DNA of 36,720 nucleotides from Pseudomonadota bacterium (GCA_030690985.1 JAUYFG010000223.1:1-36720), one strand, 5' to 3'. Numbered from the stretch's first letter, positions 28,710-36,544 are shown. Numbers and translations are program-made. Notes: generated by a model not told the origin, from the sequence alone.

Positions 28710-29578
28710 TGCAAGGCAGAGTCGTCGCCGTCCACGGCCACCATTTCCTGGTGGATGGCGGAGAAGGTGATCACTGCGGCGTCATCGAATGCGTCACCCG
28801 TGGCAAAAAAGGCGGCGTGGCTTGCGGAGACAGTGTCACGTTCACCTCCACCAGTGCCGGCAAGGGCGTCATCGAAACCATCGAACCGCGCCGCAACCTG
28901 CTTTACCGCTCCGATGAATTCCGCAGCAAACTGCTCGCCGCCAATATCGACCAGGCCGCCATCGTCGTGGCGGCGGTGCCGGCGTTCAACGAGGAGTTGC
29001 TGATCCGCTGCCTGGTGGCGTGCGAGGTGGCGGAGATTCCCGCACTGATCGTGCTGAACAAGGCCGATCTGCCGGAAACCGAAGCGCTGGCGCGCGCCCT
29101 CGCGCCCTACGCCGAACTCGGTTATCCCCTGTTGCTGGTATCGGCGCGGGAAGACGTGGCCGCGCTGGAACAACGTCTGGCGGACCAAACCACCGTGTTT
29201 GTGGGCGCCTCCGGCGTCGGCAAAAGCACCCTGCTCAACCGCCTGGTGCCGGATGCCAATGCCACCACGGGTGAAATTTCACTGGCCCTGGATGCAGGAA
29301 AGCACACGACCACGCATGCGCGTCTATTTCGCCTGCCCAGTGGCGGCGGCGCCTTGATCGACTCCCCCGGCATGCAGGAATTCGGCCTCAAACATCTCAA
29401 CCTGGCCAGCCTCATGGCGGCCTTCCCGGAAATCCACAGCCGCCACGGCGAGTGCCGCTTCTACAACTGCCGCCACCTCAAGGAACCCGGTTGCGCAGTG
29501 CTGGAGGCGGCGAAGGACGGCACCATCATGGCCAACCGGATGAAGGTCTATCACTGGTTGCTGGCGGGCATCAAGTAG
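28709..29578 (+). CDS. rsgA: ribosome small-subunit GTPase RsgA
   Basis: This 289-residue circularly permuted GTPase helps mature 30S subunits. An OB-fold N-terminus is followed by NKADL (G4), FVGASGVGKSTLLN (G1), then IDSPGMQEF (G3), and a C-terminal zinc finger (CRFYNCRHLKEPGC). ATG 28709 is preferred over the adjacent TTG because it overlaps the phhB stop. The last codons ATC AAG TAG run into a family B REP: the TAG is bases 2-4 of its GTAG. Confidence 0.95.
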   Translation: MQGRVVAVHGHHFLVDGGEGDHCGVIECVTRGKKGGVACGDSVTFTSTSAGKGVIETIEPRRNLLYRSDEFRSKLLAANIDQAAIVVAAVPAFNEELLIRCLVACEVAEIPALIVLNKADLPETEALARALAPYAELGYPLLLVSAREDVAALEQRLADQTTVFVGASGVGKSTLLNRLVPDANATTGEISLALDAGKHTTTHARLFRLPSGGGALIDSPGMQEFGLKHLNLASLMAAFPEIHSRHGECRFYNCRHLKEPGCAVLEAAKDGTIMANRMKVYHWLLAGIK

Positions 29579-29632
29579 GAGCGGGCTTGCCCGCGATTGC
29601 AACGGTTGCATCGCGGGCAAGCCCGCTCCTAC
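29575..29632. repeat. REP family B pair, copy 2 (58 bp); supplies two stop codons
   Basis: Two outward-facing GTAG+GAGCGGGCTTGCCCGCG units. The left GTAG (29575-29578) contains the rsgA TAG. The right CTAC (29629-29632) contains, on the other strand, the TAG of the convergent FmdE-like gene. The whole intergenic region is the REP pair. Confidence 0.95.
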
Positions 29633-30246
29633 GCGGCGCCCTCGGGCCTGGCTTTCACCAGCGCCGGATCTTCCGCATGATCCAGCAGTATCCGCTGCAC
29701 CCGCTCCTGCCATAGCCGCGCAAATTCGGCGCGCTCGAAGGCATCGGCCTGGCCGCTCACGACGCGCGGCATCAGTGTCTGCATTCCGGCGGCCGGGGGC
29801 ACGGCTTCCGGGTGGTATTCCAGCAGCACGGCGGCGCCGCTATCCAGCCGGGTGAAGCGTACTTCGGCCGGCATCTCCACCCCGTAATGCAACAGGTCGC
29901 GGCGGCCGAAGCGAGCGCCCAGGCCTTTGAAACCGCCCTCCCCCGCCGCACCGGTGACGAGGCCCAGCACACTGCCGACCACGCCGGTGGTGCCGGCATC
30001 CTGAGCGGCGCGTAGTTCCACACGAATCTGGCCACGTTCCGGCAGGGCGTCCGGGTAAAGCGCGGCCAGGCCATGCCGCGCCAGCAACCAAGCGCCCGCC
30101 ACGGTCGGGCAGGAATGCCCGGCCAGGCGCACCACATCCTCGTAGCGGTATTCGATGACGCCGGCAGCGGCGGCGCCCAGCACTTCGGCCAGGCCGTCGT
30201 GCAGGGTCAAGGGGGGAATCTGAGCGAAGAAATCGGGGAAGGACAT
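29629..30246 (-). CDS. conserved protein, possibly FmdE-like
   Basis: A 205-residue soluble protein. LAGHSCPTVAGAWLLARHG (42-60) recalls the GHxCP motif of the FmdE family (formylmethanofuran dehydrogenase subunit E-like), with later Gly-rich GTTGVVGSVLGLVTGAAGEG and an acidic/Pro-rich middle. The His/Cys pair could bind metal. The match is by eye and weak, so function is open. It is transcribed in the same direction as ubiUVT and lies 58 bp beyond ubiT, so it could be the last gene of that unit. Its TAG stop is supplied by a REP. Confidence 0.6.
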   Translation of the reverse strand: MSFPDFFAQIPPLTLHDGLAEVLGAAAAGVIEYRYEDVVRLAGHSCPTVAGAWLLARHGLAALYPDALPERGQIRVELRAAQDAGTTGVVGSVLGLVTGAAGEGGFKGLGARFGRRDLLHYGVEMPAEVRFTRLDSGAAVLLEYHPEAVPPAAGMQTLMPRVVSGQADAFERAEFARLWQERVQRILLDHAEDPALVKARPEGAA

Positions 30247-30257
30247 GTTGGATTCTC

Positions 30258-30308
30258 GTAGCGTGCGCCGTGCGCACGTCAGTCATTCGTGCGTACGGCG
30301 CACGCTAC
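30258..30308. repeat. REP family E pair (51 bp); supplies the ubiT stop
   Basis: GTAG+CGTGCGC-CGT-GCGCACG on the left and CGTGCGTACGGCGCACG+CTAC on the right. The arms differ at a single base. CTAC at 30305-30308 contains the TAG of ubiT on the minus strand. Only one copy is in the window. Confidence 0.88.
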
Positions 30309-30769
30309 CGTAGCGCCAATTGGTGCAGCTTCATGACCACTCGCCCCAGGCCGACCGGCATGCCGGCGGCAGCGGTTTCCAGTTCCACGGCGTCGAGCAT
30401 GTTCTTCACCATCAGGCCGAGGTCAGTGTCGCCCTCGATCAGGAGTCGACGATTGAAGAACAAGGTATCCGGGTCTTCCAACCTGAGCGCCAGGCGAGCG
30501 AAATCCTGGGCAGTGGAAGTGAAGGTGACATCGCTTGGGCCATCGTGTAGCGCCCGGAAACCATGGGCGTGCACCGTGAAATGCAACTTCACGCCAAGAT
30601 CGCGCACATGCACGCAGAAACGCCGGCCGGCGACGTGCGACCAGTCCAGTTCACGCAGCGAAGGCCAGGCCGCCAGATTGCCGGCGGCCACGAAGGCGCG
30701 CGAAGCCGGCCAGGACGGTAGCGTGGCAACGAGACGGGCGAGGGGTTTGGGGAAGGTGGGCAGATTCAT
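30305..30769 (-). CDS. ubiT: SCP2-domain lipid-binding protein UbiT
   Basis: This 154-residue SCP2/sterol-carrier-like protein is homologous to E. coli UbiT (YhbT), which with UbiU and UbiV is needed to make ubiquinone without oxygen and may hold lipid intermediates. DVTFTSTAQDFARLALRLED and RLLIEGDTDLGLMVKNMLDA are characteristic. The ATG at 30769 was chosen; in-frame sequence upstream translates a REP. Assignment rests on the domain plus adjacency to ubiV and ubiU. The last codons CTA CGG TAG enter the family E REP. Confidence 0.88.
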   Translation of the reverse strand: MNLPTFPKPLARLVATLPSWPASRAFVAAGNLAAWPSLRELDWSHVAGRRFCVHVRDLGVKLHFTVHAHGFRALHDGPSDVTFTSTAQDFARLALRLEDPDTLFFNRRLLIEGDTDLGLMVKNMLDAVELETAAAGMPVGLGRVVMKLHQLALR

Positions 30770-30788
30770 GGTGGTTTCCGGGTAATTC

Positions 30789-30861
30789 GTAGGTTGGGCA
30801 AAGCGCAGCGTGCCCAACATTGCGACGGTTTGTTGGGCACGCTGCGCTTTGCCCAACCTAC
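30789..30861. repeat. REP family A pair, copy 3 (73 bp); supplies the ubiV stop
   Basis: Same arms as copy 2, but inserted in the opposite orientation: the spacer ATTGCGACGGTTT is nearly the complement of the copy 1 spacer. CTAC at 30858-30861 contains the ubiV TAG on the minus strand. It fills most of the ubiV-ubiT gap. Confidence 0.93.
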
Positions 30862-31745
30862 GTCGGGTGATAGGCCATCCCCGCCTCACCCAGCCAGTAG
30901 CCATCGCAAGGTTGGCCGGGCATGAGTTTGTCGAGTTTTTCCGGCGCGGCGGCGGCGGCGATGTCGCCCGCGAGCAGGGCGCGGAACACGTCCACCACCC
31001 GCCCCATATGCCGCGACTGCGGCGACAAGCGCAGGAGGTCGATGCCGGCGGCGCGCAGTTCGTCGACCCGGTGCGACAGGCTCATGACCTTGGCCGACTG
31101 GGTCTGGATGCCGTTGAGGGTGAGAAAATCCTCGCTTTCGCGAGTACGCATGGTCAGCCCGTCCGGATGGTCGAGACAGCGGAACTGGCAGTCATCCTTT
31201 TGCAGGTTGTAGCGGCGGGCGGTAAAACAACGCGCCGAGAAGGCCAGCGGCAGGCGGCCGTAGGTGAACAGCTCGGTTTCCATTCCTTCCGGAACAGCCA
31301 TCGACGCCAGCATCTCACGCGGCATTTCCACCGGTGGCACCCAGCGCGTTGCCCCCAGTTCGCCGAGCAGGGCCAGGGTATCCGGGTTGTAGGCATTGAG
31401 CGTCGAACCGGCCACGAAGGGCGCACCCTTTTCCGCCAGCAGGCGCACCGCGCCCCATTCGTTGGCCTCGACCAGGAAACGGCCATCGGCAATGAGCTTG
31501 CGCAGCGCTTTGAGGTCGGATTCCGATTCGATCAGGGTCTGCGTCGAGAGCACCACTTCCTTACCGGCGGCGGTGAGCTTTTCCGCCAGTTCCAGCCAGT
31601 CGGACAGGCGCAGCAGGTGGCGGCGCGAACAGACGGTTTCACCAAGGTAAATACTGTCCAACGGCCAACCGGCGGCTTCTTCATAGAACGCCAGGGTGTC
31701 TTCGCGCGACCAGTAGTAAAGGAGGGGGCCCAGGGAGAGTTTCAT
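30858..31745 (-). CDS. ubiV: UbiV, U32-family protein for O2-independent ubiquinone synthesis
   Basis: This U32-peptidase-family protein of 295 residues works as a heterodimer with UbiU in anaerobic ring hydroxylation of ubiquinone precursors. Fe-S ligand cysteines are visible: one in ETVCSRRHLL and three in the cluster FSARCFTARRYNLQKDDCQF-RCLDHPDG. The start is ATG 31745 (MKLSLGPLLYYW), where CCCTGGG lies just past it; an in-frame ATG four codons earlier is possible. Ending YHPT then TAG, the stop coming from a REP. Confidence 0.93.
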   Translation of the reverse strand: MKLSLGPLLYYWSREDTLAFYEEAAGWPLDSIYLGETVCSRRHLLRLSDWLELAEKLTAAGKEVVLSTQTLIESESDLKALRKLIADGRFLVEANEWGAVRLLAEKGAPFVAGSTLNAYNPDTLALLGELGATRWVPPVEMPREMLASMAVPEGMETELFTYGRLPLAFSARCFTARRYNLQKDDCQFRCLDHPDGLTMRTRESEDFLTLNGIQTQSAKVMSLSHRVDELRAAGIDLLRLSPQSRHMGRVVDVFRALLAGDIAAAAAPEKLDKLMPGQPCDGYWLGEAGMAYHPT

Positions 31746-31762
31746 AGGTGCGTCCATCGTTT

Positions 31763-31863
31763 ATCCGTCATTCCCGCGCAGACGGGAATCCAGAGCGTTC
31801 ATCTGATTGTTTTTCCAATCAGGCCTACAAACTGGATTCCCGCGTTCGCGGGAATGACGGATA
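31763..31863. repeat. inverted repeat of the CGTCATTCCCGCG type between ubiU and ubiV
   Basis: TATCCGTCATTCCCGCG on the left and CGCGGGAATGACGGATA on the right are exact complements. Each arm also folds on itself (ATTCCCG/CGGGAAT). The centre holds a further hairpin, CTGATTG-TTTTTC-CAATCAG. This repeat type, known from many beta- and gammaproteobacteria, lacks the GTAG start of the other families. It splits the ubiU-ubiV pair. Confidence 0.88.
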
Positions 31864-31867
31864 GGGT

Positions 31868-32887
31868 TCATTTCCACGGCCTGTAATACGCCCCGAGGGT
31901 GCTCATGCTGCCCTCGGAAACCTTGTTGAGTTGCGCCATCCAGGCCGGGTTGGGTTTGAACGCGGCTTGGTCTTTTTTCACTGCGTCAATGGCGGCGCGC
32001 CAGACTTGCGTCACCTGGGCAACATAAGCGGGGCTGCGCTGGCGGCCTTCGATTTTGATCGCGGCGATGCCGAGTCGCGCCATCTCCGGCAGCATTTCCA
32101 TGCTGTTGAGGCTGGTCGGCTCTTCCAGGGCGTAATAGGTCTCACCCTGCACGTCGAAGCGGCCTTTGCACAGGGTCGGGTAGCCGGCTTTCTCGTCATC
32201 GGCATAGCGGTCGATCAGCACGCCGTTGAGGCGGGTTTCCATGCCCTTGGGCGTCTGTTGCCAGCGCACCGCGTGGCCGGGCGAGCAGGCGCCGAAGGTG
32301 TTGGGCGAATCGCCGCAGGCATAGGAGGAGAGCAGACAGCGCCCTTCCACCATCACGCAAAGGCCGCCGAAGCCGAACAACTCGATTTCCACGTCGGTGT
32401 TGTTGATCACGTTTTCCACCTGCGGCAGCGACAGCACTCGCGGCAACACGGCGCGCTGGATGCCGAAACGTTCCCGGTAGAAATTGACCGCTTCGTAGCT
32501 GGTGGCGGAACCCTGCACCGAGAGATGCAGGCGCAGATTCGGGTGATGCTTGCGCGCGTAGGCCATGAGGCCGGGGTCGGCCAGGATGATGGCATCCAGA
32601 GGCGCGCCTGTGCCAACCCCGGCGGCGATATCAATAGCCTGGTGCCAGCGTGGCATGGTGGCCGGTTGCGGATAGGTGTTGAGCGCCATGAGCACCTTGA
32701 CGCCCTTGTTATGGGCATAACGGATGCCCTCGGCCAATGCCTTCGCATCGAAGTTGAGGCCGGCAAAATTGCGCGCGTTGGTGTTGTCCTTGAGGCCCAG
32801 ATAGACGCCATCGGCACCGTTATCGACGGCGGCCTTGAGCGCGGGCAGGCTACCGGCCGGACAGATGAGTTCAAGCAATGCAGGCAT
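31868..32887 (-). CDS. ubiU: UbiU, U32-family protein for O2-independent ubiquinone synthesis
   Basis: This 339-residue U32-family partner of UbiV begins LELICPAGSLPALKAAVDNG. The Fe-S ligands lie in CVMVEGRCLLSSYACGDSP and FGACSP, with RWQQ after. In E. coli UbiUV uses a source other than O2 (prephenate) for hydroxylation. ATG 32887 has GGAAGAAA close upstream. It overlaps the end of the radical SAM gene by 17 bp, so the two are co-transcribed. Confidence 0.94.
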   Translation of the reverse strand: MPALLELICPAGSLPALKAAVDNGADGVYLGLKDNTNARNFAGLNFDAKALAEGIRYAHNKGVKVLMALNTYPQPATMPRWHQAIDIAAGVGTGAPLDAIILADPGLMAYARKHHPNLRLHLSVQGSATSYEAVNFYRERFGIQRAVLPRVLSLPQVENVINNTDVEIELFGFGGLCVMVEGRCLLSSYACGDSPNTFGACSPGHAVRWQQTPKGMETRLNGVLIDRYADDEKAGYPTLCKGRFDVQGETYYALEEPTSLNSMEMLPEMARLGIAAIKIEGRQRSPAYVAQVTQVWRAAIDAVKKDQAAFKPNPAWMAQLNKVSEGSMSTLGAYYRPWK

Positions 32888-33824
32888 TTTCTTCCGTAAC
32901 CTTTTGATAAGACGTGAGTTTGCTACCCTGCCGCGTTCCCCGCCGTTGCAACTCGGCGGCCACGGCATTCACCACCGGCCATTTCTGGCTGCACCAGGTG
33001 GGTGCCAGCAGCAGGTTGGCCGGCGCGGTGCCGGTGACGCGGTGATAAAGCACTTCCCACGGCGTGCGTTCAATCAGATCGGAGGCAATCTGGATGTACT
33101 CCTCCAGCGCTAGCGGCGGGTATTCCCCACGCCGCCACTGGTTGGCCAACTGCGTGCCCTTCACCACATGCAGCGGATGCAACTTGAGCCCGTCGGTGCC
33201 GATGTCGAGCACGATGTCCAGGCTCTCGCGCGCATGCCAGCCGTCTTCGCCGGGCATGCCGACGATCAGATGGGTACACACGGGAATTCCCAGGCGACGC
33301 GCGGCGACGGTGGTCTGGATGTATTCCTTGAGGCCGTGGCCCCGGTTCACCTTTTCCAGACTTTCGTCGAAGGCGGACTGTAGGCCCAATTCCAGCCAGA
33401 CTTCCATGCCTCTGTCGCGGTACTCCGCAAGGAGATCGAGCACGGCCGGCGGCACGCAATCCGGCCTGGTGCCTACTGACAGTCCGATCATGCCGTCCAC
33501 CGCCAGGGCTTGGTCGTACAGGGCGCGCAGGCTCTGCACGTCGGCGTAGGTGTTGGTGTAAGCCTGGAAATAGGCGAGGTATTTTTTGGCGCGGGTGCAG
33601 CGGTCAATGCCATTGCGGCCGGAAGCGAGCTGATCGGAGAGCGGTACGGATTCGCGGCCGTTCGGGCTGAACGAGGCGTTGTTGCAGAAGGTGCAGCCGC
33701 CGATGCCTTTGCTGCCGTCGCGATTCGGGCAGGTAAAGCCCGCATCGATGGCGATCTTGTGCACGCGCTCGCCGTACTTGGCGAGCAGCCATTGGCCGAA
33801 GGTATGCACGTGATCCGGCAACAT
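32871..33824 (-). CDS. yhcC: radical SAM protein, YhcC family
   Basis: This 317-residue radical SAM enzyme has an unusually spaced cluster motif: Cys32, Cys44 and Cys47 (TCPNRDGSKGIGGCTFCN), typical of the YhcC/TIGR01212 family rather than the classic CxxxCxxC. GLSVGTRPDCVP and LELGLQSAFDESLEKVNRGH are family segments. The reaction is unknown. Placement between a membrane protein and ubiU, overlapping ubiU, suggests work under anaerobic conditions. Confidence 0.88.
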   Translation of the reverse strand: MLPDHVHTFGQWLLAKYGERVHKIAIDAGFTCPNRDGSKGIGGCTFCNNASFSPNGRESVPLSDQLASGRNGIDRCTRAKKYLAYFQAYTNTYADVQSLRALYDQALAVDGMIGLSVGTRPDCVPPAVLDLLAEYRDRGMEVWLELGLQSAFDESLEKVNRGHGLKEYIQTTVAARRLGIPVCTHLIVGMPGEDGWHARESLDIVLDIGTDGLKLHPLHVVKGTQLANQWRRGEYPPLALEEYIQIASDLIERTPWEVLYHRVTGTAPANLLLAPTWCSQKWPVVNAVAAELQRRGTRQGSKLTSYQKVTEENACIA

Positions 33825-33832
33825 TTAAGACA

Positions 33833-34927
33833 TCAATCTCTTGAAAGCCACAAACCCAGCACGATGCCGAACCAGACCAGCGCGGTCAAGGCCGGCATGC
33901 CGGAACATTGATAACCGAACAGGGGAAGTAGCGCTGCGGACAAGAACAGCAGCGCGCGCGCACCGTTCCAGCGGGTCAGGCGCATCCGTGCCGAGTGATG
34001 CCAGGCGACCGGGCGGGTGGGCTCGGTCCAGACCGGCGCCAGTTGGCCGGCGGCGCCGGTGACCAGGGGCATGAGGAAGCCCGGCAGGAACAGCGTCAGG
34101 GGCGAACCGATTTCCAGCAGCGTGCCGATCAGGGCAAAGGCGAAGCCCAGGGTGGCCGCCAACAGCACCGGCGCGGCGCCATGCAAGCCCAGAATGTGGC
34201 TGCGATGCAGCCGCCACCAGGCCAGGAGCATGCGGCCCAGCACCCAGCCCCAGAGCGCGCCGCCCAGCCAGGCCAGGAGCGGCAGCCAGGCCTGGCCGAT
34301 GGCCAGAATCAGGCTGCCGGACACGGCCCATTTCAGGTCGCCACGCAGGCGCGAGGCGGCCTGAGGATCAAATTGATTGGCGGCGGTCGGCATCAGCACC
34401 TGCAAGGTGCCCACTGCCGTCAGGCCAATGAAGCCATATAAATTGATGTGCAGATGGAAGACACGCAAAGGCGCATGCCATTCGGGCAACAGCGGAATCA
34501 GCAGGGCGGCAATCAGGCCCAGCGCCAGACAGGCCATGGCCGCGACGTACCAGTCGAGGCCGGGATGCGGGCGCCCCAGTGTCTTGCGCGCGCGGTCCAG
34601 CATCCAGACGATCATCGCCACGGCGCCGAACAAAGCCAGTGCCGCCGCCACCGGCACCCAGTAGAAATCCAACCAGCCGGCGAATATCAGCAGCGCCAGC
34701 GCGCCCGATGCCGTCATCAGCCAGGGCAATCGCGCCGTCCAGCGACCGGGGCCGCGTCCGCGCGTGAGCACCGGCACGAAGTGCTGCATCGCGGCGGTGA
34801 TCAAGGTCATCACCCCCAGCGCCAGCACCCCATGCGCCCAGAACGCGGGCGCCACACTGATCGCCTTGGGCAGCGCCTGCCCGGCGAACAGCGCAATCAG
34901 GGTGGCAACCAGGAGCGCGACCAGCAC
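33833..34927 (-). CDS. multi-spanning membrane protein, NnrS/haem-copper-oxidase-like
   Basis: A 364-residue very hydrophobic protein with about 10-12 predicted membrane segments. Conserved-looking histidines occur in FWAHGVLALGVMTLITAAMQ-HFVPVLTRG, FHLHINLYGFIGLTAVG and AWHHSARM, recalling NnrS-type haem/copper membrane proteins or a reduced oxidase subunit I. I cannot name it firmly. The start is GTG at 34927, four bases past the DUF2249 stop, and it ends eight bases before the radical SAM gene, so it is within the operon. A role in nitrogen-oxide or anaerobic respiration is an inference from context. Confidence 0.7.
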   Translation of the reverse strand: MLVALLVATLIALFAGQALPKAISVAPAFWAHGVLALGVMTLITAAMQHFVPVLTRGRGPGRWTARLPWLMTASGALALLIFAGWLDFYWVPVAAALALFGAVAMIVWMLDRARKTLGRPHPGLDWYVAAMACLALGLIAALLIPLLPEWHAPLRVFHLHINLYGFIGLTAVGTLQVLMPTAANQFDPQAASRLRGDLKWAVSGSLILAIGQAWLPLLAWLGGALWGWVLGRMLLAWWRLHRSHILGLHGAAPVLLAATLGFAFALIGTLLEIGSPLTLFLPGFLMPLVTGAAGQLAPVWTEPTRPVAWHHSARMRLTRWNGARALLFLSAALLPLFGYQCSGMPALTALVWFGIVLGLWLSRD

Positions 34928-34931
34928 CGAA

Positions 34932-35204
34932 TTACGAGGCTTTGACGATGAAGTCGATCATCACGCCCTGCTGGCCCTGGTCGAGATAATTGATCTCGAC
35001 GCGATCACCATAGCGTGCCTGCATCTGCTGCAAGAGGGGGATGGGGTTGTGGTCGTTGACGAAACGCATGCGCTCGCCGGGGTTTAGCGCATCCAGCGCG
35101 CCGAAGATGGCGGCGTGGCGGAAACGCTTGGCGATACCGCGCGCATCAAAGGGATAGATGGCATCGGCGGTCGTGTGGTCGTGAACAGGAATGTTGATTT
35201 CCAT
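34932..35204 (-). CDS. DUF2249 domain protein
   Basis: This 90-residue protein contains the DUF2249 pattern (MRFVNDHNPIPLLQQMQARYG, then the LDQGQQGVMIDFIVK end), a small domain found with denitrification and anaerobic regulators and thought to bind ligand or metal through the His in NDHNP. The ATG at 35204 follows CCTGAGGTTCACC. It is the first gene of the minus-strand anaerobic operon; an FNR-type site lies 56-69 bp upstream. Confidence 0.85.
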   Translation of the reverse strand: MEINIPVHDHTTADAIYPFDARGIAKRFRHAAIFGALDALNPGERMRFVNDHNPIPLLQQMQARYGDRVEINYLDQGQQGVMIDFIVKAS

Positions 35205-35231
35205 GGTGAACCTCAGGGTAAACGGGAGCGC

Positions 35232-35273
35232 ATAGTCAGGCCAAGCGGCTATGCCAGCCTTGACGGATGTCAT
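35232..35273 (-). promoter_or_regulatory. FNR/ANR-type class II promoter of the DUF2249-ubiUVT cluster
   Basis: TTGAC-GGAT-GTCAT (35260-35273, plus strand) matches 8 of 10 bases of the FNR/ANR half-site pair TTGAT-N4-ATCAA. On the minus strand a -10-like GACTAT lies at 35237-35232. With a start near 35225 the site is centred about 41.5 bp upstream, the class II activation distance, and leaves a leader of about 20 bp to the ATG at 35204. The site is also 106 bp before the divergent flavoprotein gene and could serve it too. Confidence 0.6.
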
Positions 35274-35378
35274 GGGACATCCCTTGGTGCAAAGGGGTCA
35301 AGCGGGCACGGCTTCCACGGTTTGCCGATACACTCGCCAACAGCCCCGCACGCGACCCAGAGAGACAGGCCCGTTCTC

Positions 35379-36539
35379 GTGAGCACACATCACACGGCAC
35401 TCATCATCGGTGGCGGCCCCGCCGGTTCCGCCGCCGCCCATACCCTGGCCAGCCACGGCATCGACACCGCCCTGATCGACAAGGCGGTCTTCCCGCGCGA
35501 CAAACTGTGCGGCGGCCTGCTCACCCTGCGCAGCAAGAAAATTTATTCCCGGATATTCGCGGTGCCATGGGACCCGGTGATCGATTTCACCGCGCATGGG
35601 GTGAAATTCTTTCATCGGGAGCGATTGCTCAACGAGGTCAGCAACGCCAGCGAGCTGTTTTTCACGCGGCGTCTGGATTTCGACCATTTCCTGCTGAACC
35701 AGGCAATCGCCCAGGGAACCCGGCACTACCAGGGCGAAACCGTCATTTCCCTGGATCTGGCCGGCAAAACCGGTCGCCTGCGCTCCGGCGCGGAATTCAC
35801 CTTCGACACTCTGATCGGCGCCGACGGCGTGAACAGCCTGGTCGCCAAAACGCTGTTCGGCAAAGCTTTCGACCACGACCGCATCGCCTTCGCCCTGGAA
35901 ATGGAGGTCGACCGCGCACAGTGCGCCGTCCCGATCGATGACCCGGAAATCATCTTCGGCCTGGCCCGCTGGGGCTACGGCTGGGTATTCCCCAAGAAGG
36001 ACACGCTCACGGTCGGCATCGGCGGGCTGCACGCGAAGAACCCCGAGTTGAAAAAGGTGTTCCACGAGTTTTTGACGGCGCGCTTCGGCGGCATTCCCGA
36101 GGGGAAGATCAAGGGCCACCACCTGCCCTTCGGCGACTACCGGAAAACGCCAGGCCGTGGCCATGTTCTGCTCTGCGGCGACGCCGCCGGCCTGGTGGAA
36201 CCCATCACCGGCGAGGGCATCGCATTCGCCATGCAGAGCGGCCTGTACGCAGCGCAAGCCATCATCGAAGCGGCCGCCGGCGGCGGTGACGCCCTGCCCC
36301 GCTATCAGGCGCGCTACCGGGAAATCACCCGCGATTTCGACCATGCCAACCGCCTGCGCACCCTGGTGTTTCCCAGGACCAGTGAACGCCTGTTTCTCAA
36401 GGCCCTGCCCAAGAGCAGCACCCTGCCGCGCAAGCATCTGGAACTGATGGCGGACAAGCTCCAATATGGCGACTATTTCCGCTATCTGATGTTCAAGGCG
36501 TTGAAAGCCCTTGCGAAGCGCGCCCTGTTCCTCAAATAA
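35379..36539 (+). CDS. geranylgeranyl reductase family FAD-dependent oxidoreductase
   Basis: This 386-residue flavoprotein has an N-terminal FAD-binding loop ALIIGGGPAGSAAAHTLA, PRDKLCGGLLT, FDTLIGADGVNSLVA and the second FAD motif VLLCGDAAGLVEPITGEGI. Such enzymes hydrogenate isoprenoid double bonds or act as ring monooxygenase relatives. GTG 35379 (VSTHHTALIIGGG) was chosen because conserved sequence starts there; the frame is open further upstream. It diverges from the anaerobic cluster, so a link to quinone or membrane isoprenoid chemistry is possible but unproven. Confidence 0.85.
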   Translation: MSTHHTALIIGGGPAGSAAAHTLASHGIDTALIDKAVFPRDKLCGGLLTLRSKKIYSRIFAVPWDPVIDFTAHGVKFFHRERLLNEVSNASELFFTRRLDFDHFLLNQAIAQGTRHYQGETVISLDLAGKTGRLRSGAEFTFDTLIGADGVNSLVAKTLFGKAFDHDRIAFALEMEVDRAQCAVPIDDPEIIFGLARWGYGWVFPKKDTLTVGIGGLHAKNPELKKVFHEFLTARFGGIPEGKIKGHHLPFGDYRKTPGRGHVLLCGDAAGLVEPITGEGIAFAMQSGLYAAQAIIEAAAGGGDALPRYQARYREITRDFDHANRLRTLVFPRTSERLFLKALPKSSTLPRKHLELMADKLQYGDYFRYLMFKALKALAKRALFLK

Positions 36540-36544
36540 ACCGT

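Noticed and set aside
35115-35378. N-terminal extension of the flavoprotein to 35115
   Set aside because: The frame is open, but the extension would overlap the DUF2249 gene and its promoter and has no family similarity.
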